64,000 nt of DNA from Amycolatopsis australiensis (GTDB lineage: Bacteria; Actinomycetota; Actinomycetes; Mycobacteriales; Pseudonocardiaceae): positions 1,550,001 through 1,614,000 of the forward strand of contig NZ_FPJG01000006.1 of the NCBI RefSeq assembly GCF_900119165.1. Direction: 5' to 3'. A program made the translations under genes and the position numbers. The notes under the pieces are model-generated. The model did not search any database, was not told where the DNA came from, and worked only from the letters and a program-made list of their open reading frames with translations. Positions 37,146 to 44,737 of this stretch are shown here, piece after piece; within the stretch, counting starts at the first letter, position 1; every line of letters begins with the position of its first letter.

Positions 37146-37219
37146 GCCGCCTTAGCTCAGTCGGCCAGAGCGATTCACTCGTAATGAATAGGTCGGGGGT
37201 TCGATTCCCCCAGGCGGCT
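37146..37219 (+). tRNA. tRNA-Thr (CGT)
   Basis: A complete cloverleaf: acceptor GCCGCCT with AGGCGGC, D arm GCTC/GAGC, anticodon stem ATTCA/TGAAT with loop CTCGTAA (anticodon CGT), T arm GGGGG-TTCGATT-CCCCC. The discriminator base is T and CCA is not encoded. It reads the ACG threonine codon. Confidence 0.97.
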
Positions 37220-37232
37220 CAGCCAAGTGGTC

Positions 37233-37265
37233 GGCCCCTGCCCCTCGAGGGCAGGGGCCTTTTTT
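37233..37265 (+). terminator. Intrinsic terminator of tRNA-Thr
   Basis: An 11-bp stem GGCCCCTGCCC/GGGCAGGGGCC with a 5-nt loop followed by six Ts, 14 bp after the tRNA. Confidence 0.95.
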
Positions 37266-37404
37266 GGCTTCGCTTGTCTTGTGGGGGCGCAGCCTCCACA
37301 CCCCGCCCGTGGGCGCGTCCCCGGACCTCCGTGTGTGGTCCGGTTGGAGCGGCGGCTGCCGGTTTTTCTGTGAGAACCACACTTTTGGGTCAATGTGTGG
37401 ATGC

Positions 37405-37437
37405 CGAAGGCCCCCCGGCGCTGCCGAGGGGCCTTCG
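37405..37437 (-). terminator. Terminator of the GreA-like gene
   Basis: CGAAGGCCCC 37405-37414 pairs with GGGGCCTTCG 37428-37437, just past the minus-strand stop at 37447. No U-tract. Confidence 0.7.
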
Positions 37438-37446
37438 TGGGGGCTT

Positions 37447-37902
37447 TTACTTCGGGGGGCTTACCTTCACCACCGTTGCCGTCGCGTCGCCTCGGGGGGT
37501 TCGGTACGTGATCTCGTCTCCTGCCTTCGCCCCCACCAGTGCCAGGCCCAGGGGACTGTCCGACGTGATCGCGTCCGCGTCCTCGCCCGGGACCGTCACC
37601 ACCTGGAACGTCTCTTCGTCGCCGTCCGGGAAGCGGAGGGACACCACCGTTCCGTCCGGGAGCTGGTCGTTGCCGTAGCCGCCGTGCTCCATCTTCGCGG
37701 CCAAGTCGGCGATCTGGCGGTCCAGCCGGGCAGCCGCCTCCGCCCGGTCGATCACGTCCGCCTGGTCCGCCGCGTCCCCCGTGCGCTCCTGCTCGCCCGG
37801 CTGCGGCGCCAAGGCAGCCCGCTGCGCGCGCAAGCTCGCGATTTCCTTCTCCAGCTGGCTGCGCGCCGCCGAGCTGAGCCCCTTGTCCCCTGAGATCACC
37901 AT
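37447..37902 (-). CDS. GreA/GreB-family elongation factor-like protein
   Basis: A 151-residue protein with the GreA two-part layout: an N-terminal coiled coil (SQLEKEIASLRAQRAAL ... EAAARLDRQIADLAAKM) and a C-terminal FKBP-like domain ending GDEITYRTPRGDATATVVKV. Gre factors enter the RNA polymerase secondary channel; the acidic pair at the coil tip seems represented by DAADQADVIDRAE. It is shorter and more divergent than housekeeping GreA, so it is probably a paralog. Start ATG 37902 is likely; an in-frame ATG nine bases upstream is possible. It is divergent from the TetR gene. Confidence 0.8.
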   Translation of the reverse strand: MVISGDKGLSSAARSQLEKEIASLRAQRAALAPQPGEQERTGDAADQADVIDRAEAAARLDRQIADLAAKMEHGGYGNDQLPDGTVVSLRFPDGDEETFQVVTVPGEDADAITSDSPLGLALVGAKAGDEITYRTPRGDATATVVKVSPPK

Positions 37903-38025
37903 GCCGGGCATTGTCCGCCGCGCGGAGCGGGGTGGCCAATCCGGTTTTTCACCCCCCGGCCACCCACGGGACGTCTGCCCTAGGATTCGGGGCTGCCGTC
38001 CAGGAAGAAGGTAACGAGAATCACC

Positions 38026-38613
38026 GTGAGCGCCGTCCCCGGTCGCAGCGACCGGCTCTCCCCCAACCAGCTGGCCAAGCAGGAACAGATCGTCGAAGCC
38101 GCCCGCGTCGTCCTCGCCCGCGACGGCCTCGCCGGCTGCACCGTCCGAGCCATCGCCGACGCCGGACCGCTCACCAAGAGCGCCATCCACTACTACTTCG
38201 CCGACATCGACGTCCTCATCGACCGCGCCATGGCCGCGCACATCACCGCCTTCGCCGCCCAGCTGCGCGAAGTCGCCGCGAAGCACGACGAGCCACGCGA
38301 ACGCCTCTTCGCCGTCCTCGAGGAGTACCTGAGCGTCTTCGCCGCCAACCCCAACGCGGCCTTCCTCTGGTTCGAGTACTGGATCGCCGCCGGACGCGCA
38401 CAGCACCCGCAGGCCATCGACGTCATGCTCACCTCCCTCACCGAGCTGCTGGCCGAACTGCTCGCCCCACTCGACGTCGACGACCCCCGGGCCCGAGCCC
38501 GCGCGCTGCTGTCGTACCTGCTCGGCACGGTCGTCCAGCAGCGGGTCCGCCCGCGGCCGTTCGCCACGCTGCGCGCCGACATCGAGGCGCTCTGCTTCGC
38601 CAACTACGGCTAA
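38026..38613 (+). CDS. TetR/AcrR-family regulator
   Basis: A 195-residue repressor-type protein. The N-terminal HTH is at about residues 20-65 (AARVVLARDGLAGCTVRAIAD then TKSAIHYYFADIDVLIDRAM); the C-terminal ligand domain is helical with aromatic residues (FLWFEYWIAAGR). GTG 38026 gives a ~15-residue lead before the HTH. It is divergent from the GreA-like gene across 123 bp; no clear palindromic operator was identified there. The ligand and target are unknown. Confidence 0.88.
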   Translation: MSAVPGRSDRLSPNQLAKQEQIVEAARVVLARDGLAGCTVRAIADAGPLTKSAIHYYFADIDVLIDRAMAAHITAFAAQLREVAAKHDEPRERLFAVLEEYLSVFAANPNAAFLWFEYWIAAGRAQHPQAIDVMLTSLTELLAELLAPLDVDDPRARARALLSYLLGTVVQQRVRPRPFATLRADIEALCFANYG

Positions 38614-38702
38614 CAACGCCCTTTGGATCCGTACTCGTACGGATTGCGCCGTACGTCCGGCTCCCGCCAAGGTCGGGAAACCCCCCGAGAGCAGGAGACG
38701 CG

Positions 38703-39923
38703 ATGCGCACACGAACGTGCACGGCGGCGGCCGCGGCCGTCCTCTTGATGCTCCCCACCGGCGGCCAGGCCGTCGCCCAGCCCATCGGCCCGCAGGTCTA
38801 CGAGATCACCGGCACCGGCACGGCCCAGCAGCGCACCGAGGTCGCGAACGCCGGTGCCGACATCCTCGACAGCACGAACGGCACGACCACGGTCATCGCC
38901 AACCCCGGCGAAGCGGCCCAGCTGCGCGCGCTCGGCTTCGGCGTCAAGACGCTCGGAGCGGTGAACCGGCCGCAGGGCACCGCGACGGTCGAAGACTTCC
39001 CGGCCGGCTACACCGGCTACCACACCTACGCCGAAACGCAGACCGAGCTGCAGAAGACCGTCGCGAACTACCCGTCGCTGACGAAGCTCGGCAGCGCCGG
39101 CACGTCGTACGAGGGCCGCGCGCTGTCGCTGATCAAGATCTCCGACAACGCCGCCATCGACGAGAACGAGCCCGAGGTGCTCTTCACCTGCAACCAGCAC
39201 GCCCGCGAGCACCTCACCACCGAGATGTGCCTGCACATCGTCCAGCGGCTGACCAGCGGATACGCCACGGACCCCGCCATCAGACGGCTGGTCGACAGCA
39301 CCGAGATCTGGGTCATCCCGAGCGTCAACCCGGACGGCTCCGAGTACGACATCTCCGGCGGCACGTTCCACAGCTGGCGCAAGAACCGCCAGGGCAGCGG
39401 CACCGACACCAACCGGAACTGGGGTTACCAGTGGGGCTGCTGCGGCGGCTCCTCGGGTTCGCCGTCGAGCGAGACCTACCGCGGCACGGCGGCGTTCTCC
39501 GCGCCCGAGACCAGGGCCGTCGCGAACTGGGTGAACTCGCGCGTGGTCGGCGGTGTCCAGCAGATCAAGACGCACATCGACTTCCACACCTACTCAGAGC
39601 TGGTGCTCTGGCCGTTCGGCTACACCTACGCCGACACCGCGCCGGGCCTGTCCGCGGCCGAGGCGCAGAAGTTCCAGACGCTCGGCAAGCAGATGGCCGC
39701 GACCAACGGCTACACGCCCGAGCAGTCCAGCGACCTCTACATCACCGACGGCAGCGTCAACGACTGGATGTGGGCGACCCACAAGATCTGGAGCTTCACG
39801 TTCGAGATGTACCCGAAGGGCTCCAGCCCCGGCTTCTACCCGCGGGACACCCAGATCGTGCCGCAGACCACGCGCAACGACCAGGCCGTCGACATCATCA
39901 TCAACGCGGCGATCACCGGCTGA
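38703..39923 (+). CDS. Secreted zinc carboxypeptidase (M14)
   Basis: A 406-residue exported metallopeptidase. The signal peptide ends near AVAQP, and a ~75-residue propeptide follows. The catalytic domain carries HAREHLTTE (zinc ligands His and Glu), the third ligand in IDFHTYSELVLWPFG, the substrate-binding NRNWGYQWGCCGG, and the catalytic Glu in WSFTFEMYP. It resembles carboxypeptidase T, which removes C-terminal residues from peptides outside the cell. GGAG lies shortly before ATG 38703. Confidence 0.93.
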   Translation: MRTRTCTAAAAAVLLMLPTGGQAVAQPIGPQVYEITGTGTAQQRTEVANAGADILDSTNGTTTVIANPGEAAQLRALGFGVKTLGAVNRPQGTATVEDFPAGYTGYHTYAETQTELQKTVANYPSLTKLGSAGTSYEGRALSLIKISDNAAIDENEPEVLFTCNQHAREHLTTEMCLHIVQRLTSGYATDPAIRRLVDSTEIWVIPSVNPDGSEYDISGGTFHSWRKNRQGSGTDTNRNWGYQWGCCGGSSGSPSSETYRGTAAFSAPETRAVANWVNSRVVGGVQQIKTHIDFHTYSELVLWPFGYTYADTAPGLSAAEAQKFQTLGKQMAATNGYTPEQSSDLYITDGSVNDWMWATHKIWSFTFEMYPKGSSPGFYPRDTQIVPQTTRNDQAVDIIINAAITG

Positions 39924-39930
39924 CTCCACG

Positions 39931-40050
39931 GTGCTTTCCGGGGGTTCCGGGTGGCGGAGCCCCCGGGCCGAGGCGGAGCCTCGGATGTCACAGGGTGCTT
40001 TCCGGGGGTTCCGGGTGGCGGAGCCCCCGGCGAAGCCTCGGATGTCACAG
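39931..40050. repeat. 64-bp direct repeat with hairpin, two copies
   Basis: GTGCTTTCCGGGGGTTCCGG starts at 39931 and again at 39995; both copies end in GCCTCGGATGTCACAG. Each contains a CCGGGGG/CCCCCGG stem that could end transcription of the carboxypeptidase gene. Duplicated hairpin elements of this kind are common between genes in high-GC actinomycetes. Confidence 0.8.
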
Positions 40051-40074
40051 CGCGGGGCGGTCTAGGGTGCGGGC

Positions 40075-40599
40075 ATGCCTCAGTTCTCGTTCGAAGGGCG
40101 CAGCCCGCAGGTCCACCCGGACGCCTTCATCGCTCCCACCGCCACGCTCATCGGCGACGTCGTCGTCGAGAAGGACGCCTCGATCTGGTACGGCGCCGTG
40201 CTGCGCGCCGACTTCGGCCGGATCGTCGTCCGGGAGGGCGCGAACGTCCAGGACAACTCGGTCGTGCACGTCAACGTCGGCAAGGTGTGCGAGATCGGGA
40301 AGAACGTGACCGTCGGCCACCAGTGCCTGGTGCACGACTGCACGGTCGGCGAGCAGGCCCTGATCGGGAACGGCTCCACCGTCCTGGACGACGCGAAGAT
40401 CGGCGAGCGGACGCTGGTCGCGGCGGGTGCCACCGTGACGCCGGGCACGGAGGTGCCGTCCGAGGTGGTCGCGATGGGCAGCCCGGCGAAGAAGTTCGTC
40501 CCGCTGACCGACTCCGCGCGGCTGTGGGTCGAGCACAACGCGGCCGTCTACCAGGACCTCGCGAAACGGCACAAGACCGGCGTCGAGCCGCTGGATTGA
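40075..40599 (+). CDS. Gamma-class carbonic anhydrase-like hexapeptide protein
   Basis: A 174-residue left-handed beta-helix protein of the gamma carbonic anhydrase/YrdA family. Hexapeptide turns are clear throughout (IGDVVV, VCEIGKNVTVGH, IGNGSTVLDDAKIG). The metal ligands are visible as VVHVN and VGHQCLVHD, three histidines in the expected spacing. The acidic loop of archaeal Cam is lacking, so activity may be weak or the substrate different. ATG 40075 follows a gene-free 150-bp repeat element. The stop codon lies within the -35 of the next promoter. Confidence 0.9.
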   Translation: MPQFSFEGRSPQVHPDAFIAPTATLIGDVVVEKDASIWYGAVLRADFGRIVVREGANVQDNSVVHVNVGKVCEIGKNVTVGHQCLVHDCTVGEQALIGNGSTVLDDAKIGERTLVAAGATVTPGTEVPSEVVAMGSPAKKFVPLTDSARLWVEHNAAVYQDLAKRHKTGVEPLD

Positions 40600-40632
40600 C
40601 TCTCCAGTAACTGGAGACTCTAGCTTCGGGGC
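40596..40632 (+). promoter_or_regulatory. MerR-type promoter/operator of the variant L11 gene
   Basis: TTGACT (40596-40601) and TAGCTT (40621-40626) are good -35 and -10 boxes separated by 19 bp, the overlong spacer that MerR-family activators correct by DNA distortion. The spacer holds a perfect palindrome, TCTCCAGT-A-ACTGGAGA (40601-40617). The ATG follows six bases after the -10, so the mRNA should be leaderless. Confidence 0.8.
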
Positions 40633-41061
40633 ATGGCTCCGAAGACGAAGAAGCAAACCCACCAGGTCACCCTGGAACTCACCGCGGGCAACGCCCCGGT
40701 CGTCGACCTCGGCAAGATGCTCGGGCAGACCGGGGTCAACCTCGTCGAGGTCAAGAAGGCCTACGACGCGGCGACGGCGGCCCAGCGCGGCGACATCGTG
40801 CCGGTGGTCGTCTCGGTGTTCGAAGACCGCTCGTTCGCGTTGCGGCTCAAGACGCCGCCGACGTCGTTCCTCATCAAGAAGGCGCTGGGGGACAAGGGTT
40901 CGGCCCGGCCCGGGCACGAGGTCGCCGGCAAGCTCACGCGGGAGCAGCTGCGCGAGATCGCCGAGCGCAAGCTGCCGGACCTCAACACCTCCGACGTCGA
41001 GGCGGCGATGCGCACGATCGCGGGCACGGCCCGGTCCATGGGCGTCGAGATCGTCGGCTGA
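40633..41061 (+). CDS. Divergent ribosomal protein L11 paralog
   Basis: A 142-residue L11-family protein. The C-terminal rRNA-binding domain is well kept (KLTREQLREIAERKLPDLN, EAAMRTIAGTARSMGVE). The N-terminal loop differs: where E. coli L11 has P20, P22, P23 and P26 in PSPPVGPALG, this protein has PVVDLGKMLG, keeping only the first proline, and it is one residue shorter just before. These prolines face the 23S rRNA and are sites of thiopeptide-resistance mutations. A standard rplK, expected next to rplA elsewhere, is not in this window, so this is almost certainly a second copy. It is regulated by the MerR-type promoter and followed at 1 bp by the CGNR-like gene. Confidence 0.88.
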   Translation: MAPKTKKQTHQVTLELTAGNAPVVDLGKMLGQTGVNLVEVKKAYDAATAAQRGDIVPVVVSVFEDRSFALRLKTPPTSFLIKKALGDKGSARPGHEVAGKLTREQLREIAERKLPDLNTSDVEAAMRTIAGTARSMGVEIVG

Positions 41062-41062
41062 G

Positions 41063-41467
41063 GTGCGCAAGCACGCGGTCGTGCCGCCGTTCCGCGCGCT
41101 GGACCCTGAACTCGGGGTCGCGGAACGGTTGCTGCGCAAGGAGAATCCGCAGCTGTGCGCCATCGTCGCGCAGCTGCCCGACGAACACGCGGCCGCGCGC
41201 CGCCTCAACGCCGTGCTGGCGGCGGCCGGGGCGCGGCCGCGGCTCGTCGACACGGGCGCGGCCTGGCGGATCGTCTACGTGACGCCGCGGCCCGGTGAAA
41301 GCGAGCTGGCCGCGGCCGCCGCGGGCCTGGCCGAACTGGTGACCGTCGGCGGCTGGCGGCGGGTGAAGCGCTGCGCGGTCTGCGCCCGGCCGTTCTGCGA
41401 CCGCACGTCGGGCTGCACCCGCAAGTGGTGCGCCGAACACCGTCGCGCCCCGCGCGGGGTGGACTAG
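41063..41467 (+). CDS. Small CGNR-like zinc-finger protein
   Basis: A 134-residue protein whose C-terminus, RCAVCARPFCDRTSGCTRKW followed by CAEHR, has the cysteine spacing of CGNR zinc fingers, but the terminal CGNR itself is replaced. The N-terminal ~95 residues are helical and Ala-rich and could be a reduced ABATE-type domain. GTG 41063 starts one base after the L11 paralog stop, so the two are co-translated. CGNR proteins are thought to be regulators; a function linked to the ribosomal paralog is possible but not shown. Confidence 0.65.
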   Translation: MRKHAVVPPFRALDPELGVAERLLRKENPQLCAIVAQLPDEHAAARRLNAVLAAAGARPRLVDTGAAWRIVYVTPRPGESELAAAAAGLAELVTVGGWRRVKRCAVCARPFCDRTSGCTRKWCAEHRRAPRGVD

Positions 41468-41474
41468 GCTCTTT

Positions 41475-41556
41475 CCGCAGCAGCGACTGGCGCCATCGAG
41501 GTGGAGCACCACCGGGAAGCGACGACGAGGCCGGCACCGCGCGCCTGGGTGAAGGC
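41475..41556 (+). promoter_or_regulatory. ZTP (pfl) riboswitch upstream of glyA
   Basis: The sequence has the two conserved halves of the pfl motif. The 5' part is GCGACTGGCGCC, then a GGTGGAGCACCACC stem-loop and GGGAAGCG (41483-41522). The 3' part is GCGCCTGGGTGAAGG (41541-41555). Together they form the pseudoknotted ZTP/ZMP sensor. glyA, which supplies one-carbon units for purine synthesis, is a standard target, so high ZTP (10-formyl-THF shortage) should raise glyA expression. Confidence 0.88.
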
Positions 41557-41578
41557 CATTCCAGAGCCGGAGCACGCC

Positions 41579-42847
41579 ATGACACACCAGCCGAAACTGA
41601 ACGCACTCGCCGCCGCCGACCCCGCGATCGCCGGGCTGGTCGAGGACGAAGCCAAGCGCCAGCACGACAAGATCCGCCTGATCGCGTCGGAGAACTACGT
41701 CTCGCAGGCCGTGCTCGAAGCGACCGGCACCGTGCTCACCAACAAGTACTCCGAGGGGTACGCGGGCAAGCGGTACTACGAGGGCCAGCAGTTCATCGAC
41801 CAGGTCGAACAGCTCGCCATCGACCGGGCGAAGGCCGTGTTCGGCGTGGACCACGCGAACGTCCAGCCGTACTCCGGTTCGCCGGCGAACCTGGCCGTGT
41901 ACCTGGCCTTCGCGCAGCCGGGGGACACCGTCCTCGGCATGGCCCTGCCGGACGGCGGCCACCTCACGCACGGCTGGAGCGTCTCGGCGACCGGCAAGTG
42001 GTTCACGCCGGTGCGCTACGGCGTCGCCAAGGAGACCGGCCGCGTCGACCTCGACCAGGTCCGCGACCTCGCCCGGCAGCACCGGCCGAAGCTGATCTTC
42101 GCCGGCGGCACGGCCATCCCGCGGGTCATCGACTTCCCGGCGTTCGCCGAGATCGCCCGCGAGGTGGACGCGGTGCTCGTCGCCGACATCGCCCACATCG
42201 CCGGCCTGGTCGCGGGCGGCGCGCACCCGTCGCCGGTCGGGCACGCCCAGGTCATCACGACGACGACGCACAAGACGCTGCGCGGCCCGCGCGGCGCGAT
42301 GATCCTTTCCGACGCCGACCACGCGAAGGCCGTCGACAAGGCGGTGTTCCCCGGCCTGCAGGGCGGCCCGCACAACCACACGACCGCGGCGATCGCCGTC
42401 GCGCTGGGTGAGGCGCAGCAGCCGTCGTTCAGCGACTACGCGCACACGATCGTCGCGAACGCCCGCTCGCTGGCCGACGCGCTGCTCGCCTGCGGCTACG
42501 ACCTCGTCTCGGGTGGCACCGACAACCACCTGCTGCTGATCGACCTGACGAACAAGGGTGTCCCGGGCAAGCGGGCGGCGCAGGCCTTGGACCGCGCCGG
42601 CATCGAGCTGAACTACAACACGGTGCCCTTCGACCCGCGCAAGCCGTTCGACCCGTCCGGCATCCGGCTCGGCACGTCCGCGATCACCACCCGCGGCCTC
42701 CGGCCGGAGCACCAGGTCCAGGTGGCCGAGTGGATCGACCGCACGATCACCGCCGTGGCGGCCGACGACGAGACCGTGCTGGACACGATCGCCGCGGAGA
42801 TCCGCGAGTTCCTGGCGCCGTTCCCGATCCCCGGTTACTCCGCCTGA
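41579..42847 (+). CDS. glyA: Serine hydroxymethyltransferase
   Basis: A 422-residue PLP enzyme that interconverts serine and glycine while loading tetrahydrofolate with a methylene group. The PLP lysine is in VITTTTHKTLRGPRG near residue 230. Other SHMT marks are LIASENYVSQAVLEATG, NKYSEGYAGKRYYEG and VLVADIAHIAGLVAGG. ATG 41579 is placed 23 bp after the riboswitch; a longer frame from 41501 would run through the riboswitch and is rejected. The product supports the folate enzymes encoded at 57 kb. Confidence 0.96.
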   Translation: MTHQPKLNALAAADPAIAGLVEDEAKRQHDKIRLIASENYVSQAVLEATGTVLTNKYSEGYAGKRYYEGQQFIDQVEQLAIDRAKAVFGVDHANVQPYSGSPANLAVYLAFAQPGDTVLGMALPDGGHLTHGWSVSATGKWFTPVRYGVAKETGRVDLDQVRDLARQHRPKLIFAGGTAIPRVIDFPAFAEIAREVDAVLVADIAHIAGLVAGGAHPSPVGHAQVITTTTHKTLRGPRGAMILSDADHAKAVDKAVFPGLQGGPHNHTTAAIAVALGEAQQPSFSDYAHTIVANARSLADALLACGYDLVSGGTDNHLLLIDLTNKGVPGKRAAQALDRAGIELNYNTVPFDPRKPFDPSGIRLGTSAITTRGLRPEHQVQVAEWIDRTITAVAADDETVLDTIAAEIREFLAPFPIPGYSA

Positions 42848-42857
42848 CCTCACGTTC

Positions 42858-42896
42858 GCGGAGGCCTCCTCGTCTACTGGATGAGGAGGCCTCCGC
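42858..42896 (+). terminator. Terminator of glyA
   Basis: A perfect 14-bp stem GCGGAGGCCTCCTC/GAGGAGGCCTCCGC with an 11-nt loop, 10 bp after the stop. Confidence 0.9.
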
Positions 42897-42934
42897 CGTG
42901 TCCGGTGCCGGGAGACAGGCATCACAGAATATTT

Positions 42935-43001
42935 GGTTGCTCCATACAAGCTTCTGGGGAATAGTTGGTCGAAGCAAGTAGTTGAGCGATACAAGCAACT
43001 G
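42935..43001 (+). promoter_or_regulatory. Repeated operator-like boxes before the DHA2 exporter
   Basis: Two related sites, GGTTGCTCCATACAAGC (42935-42951) and AGTTGAGCGATACAAGC (42980-42996), are 45 bp apart. The second is part of AGTTG-N11-CAACT, an imperfect palindrome. The region is far more AT-rich than its surroundings. Such sites fit a TetR or MarR repressor of the exporter; no regulator gene is adjacent. Confidence 0.5.
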
Positions 43002-43024
43002 CGAAGACTTCGAGGGAGACCACC

Positions 43025-44680
43025 ATGAGCGACACCACCACGGCGGAAGGAGCAGCCGCGACGAACGGCAAACTGACTCACCGCCAGATCCTGACCGTGC
43101 TGTCCGGGCTGATGCTCGGCATGTTCCTCGCCGCGCTCGACCAGACGATCGTCTCGTCGTCGATGCGCACCATCGCCGACGAGCTGCACGGCCTGTCCCT
43201 GCAGGCCTGGGCCACCACGGCGTACCTGATCACCGCGACGCTCTCGACGCCGCTGTACGGCAAGCTCTCCGACCTCTACGGCCGCAAGCCCATGTACCTG
43301 ACGGCGATCTCGCTGTTCCTGGTCGGCTCGCTGGCCAGCGGCATGGCGACGTCGATGTACGAGCTGGCCGCGTTCCGCGCCTTCCAGGGCCTCGGCGCCG
43401 GTGGCCTGATGTCCCTGGCGCTGGCGATCATCACCGACATCACCGCGCCGCGTGAGCGCAGCAAGTACCAGGGCTACTTCATGGCGGTGTTCGGCATCTC
43501 GAGCGTCGCCGGCCCGGTCGTCGGCGGGTTCTTCGCCGGCATCGACACCTTCGCCGGCATCACCGGCTGGCGCTGGGTCTTCCTGGTCAACGTGCCGATC
43601 GCGCTCGCCGCGCTGGTCGTCGTGACGAAGGTGCTGAACCTGCCGCACACCCGCGTGGACCAGAAGGTCGACTACTGGGGTGCCGTGGCGCTGGCCGTCG
43701 GCCTGGTGCCGCTGCTGATCGTCGCCGAGCAGGGCCGCGAGTGGGGCTGGGGCTCCGCCGCTTCGATCGCCATGTACGTCGTCGGCGCGCTGGGTGTCGC
43801 CGCGTTCGTGGGCATCGAACGCCGGATGGGCGACGCCGCCCTGCTGCCGCTGCGCCTGTTCCGCCGCCCGGTGTTCCGGATGTCGACGATCGTCACGGTC
43901 GTGCAGGGTGCCGGCATGTTCGGCGCGATGATGTCGCTGCCGCTGTACCTGCAGATCGTCAAGGGCGCGACGCCGACCCAGGCCGGCCTGCAGATGCTCC
44001 CGCTGACGCTCGGCATCATGGTCGCCAGCATGGGCAGCGGCCGGATCATCTCGGCCACCGGCCGGTACAAGATGTTCGCGGTGGCCGGGCTCGGCCTGAT
44101 GGCGGCGGCGCTGTTCGCGCTGTCGACGATCACCGTCGACACCTCGCTGGCCCTGGTCATGGTGATCGCCTTCGTGATCGGCCTCGGCCTCGGCGCCTCG
44201 ATGCAGACGCTGGTGCTGGCCGCGACCAACGACGTCCGCCCGCAGGACATCGGCGTCGCCACCTCGGCGGCGACGTTCTTCCGGCAGATCGGCGGCACGG
44301 CGGGCACCGCGGTGTTCCTGTCGATCCTGTTCGGCACGGTCGGCGACCGGATCGCGAACGCCGTCCGCGCGGCGATGACCACGCCGGCCTACGCGGCGGC
44401 GCTGGCGCAGCACCCGGAGTTCGCGCAGCGGATGAAGGGCGGCCTCGACGTCAACGACACGTCGTTCCTGTCGACGCTCGACCCGACGCTGGCCCGGCCG
44501 ATCCTGCAGGGCTTCGCCGAGTCGATGAGCACGGTGTTCCTGGTCGGCGGGATCGTCCTGACCGTCGGGTTCGCGCTCGTGTGGTTCCTCAAGGAGAAGC
44601 CGCTGTCGGACAAGTCGGCGATGCAGCAGCGTGCGGAGGCCGAGGAGGACGGCGTCCCCGCGCTCGCGCTGGCGCACTGA
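43025..44680 (+). CDS. DHA2-family (EmrB/QacA) MFS exporter, 14 TM
   Basis: A 551-residue drug:H+ antiporter. Family motifs are LDQTIVSSSMRTIADEL in TM1, LYGKLSDLYGRKPMYL (motif A) and FQGLGAGGLMSLALAIITD with the antiporter motif C region FGISSVAGPVVGGFFAG. Fourteen helices can be counted. A C-terminal cytoplasmic tail is acidic. GAGGGAGA precedes ATG 43025. The substrate is unknown; multidrug or product export is typical. Upstream boxes suggest inducible expression. Confidence 0.93.
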   Translation: MSDTTTAEGAAATNGKLTHRQILTVLSGLMLGMFLAALDQTIVSSSMRTIADELHGLSLQAWATTAYLITATLSTPLYGKLSDLYGRKPMYLTAISLFLVGSLASGMATSMYELAAFRAFQGLGAGGLMSLALAIITDITAPRERSKYQGYFMAVFGISSVAGPVVGGFFAGIDTFAGITGWRWVFLVNVPIALAALVVVTKVLNLPHTRVDQKVDYWGAVALAVGLVPLLIVAEQGREWGWGSAASIAMYVVGALGVAAFVGIERRMGDAALLPLRLFRRPVFRMSTIVTVVQGAGMFGAMMSLPLYLQIVKGATPTQAGLQMLPLTLGIMVASMGSGRIISATGRYKMFAVAGLGLMAAALFALSTITVDTSLALVMVIAFVIGLGLGASMQTLVLAATNDVRPQDIGVATSAATFFRQIGGTAGTAVFLSILFGTVGDRIANAVRAAMTTPAYAAALAQHPEFAQRMKGGLDVNDTSFLSTLDPTLARPILQGFAESMSTVFLVGGIVLTVGFALVWFLKEKPLSDKSAMQQRAEAEEDGVPALALAH

Positions 44681-44690
44681 TCGGGTGAAG

Positions 44691-44730
44691 AAAAGGGCCC
44701 CTCGGGAGTGTGATTCCCGAGGGGCCTTTT
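44691..44730. terminator. Bidirectional terminator between exporter and ppa
   Basis: AAAAGG(G)CCCCTCGGGA pairs with TCCCGAGGGGCCTTTT across a 7-nt loop, with a bulged G. The T and A tails suit both convergent genes. Confidence 0.92.
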
Positions 44731-44737
44731 CGTCGGC

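Noticed and set aside
40601..40617. The palindrome before the L11 paralog as terminator of the carbonic anhydrase gene
   Set aside because: It is only an 8-bp stem with a one-base centre, lies exactly between good -35 and -10 boxes, and is repeated at merR, so operator is the better reading.
41501..41578. Longer N-terminus for glyA from an upstream in-frame start
   Set aside because: This segment is the riboswitch aptamer; the family N-terminus fits ATG 41579.
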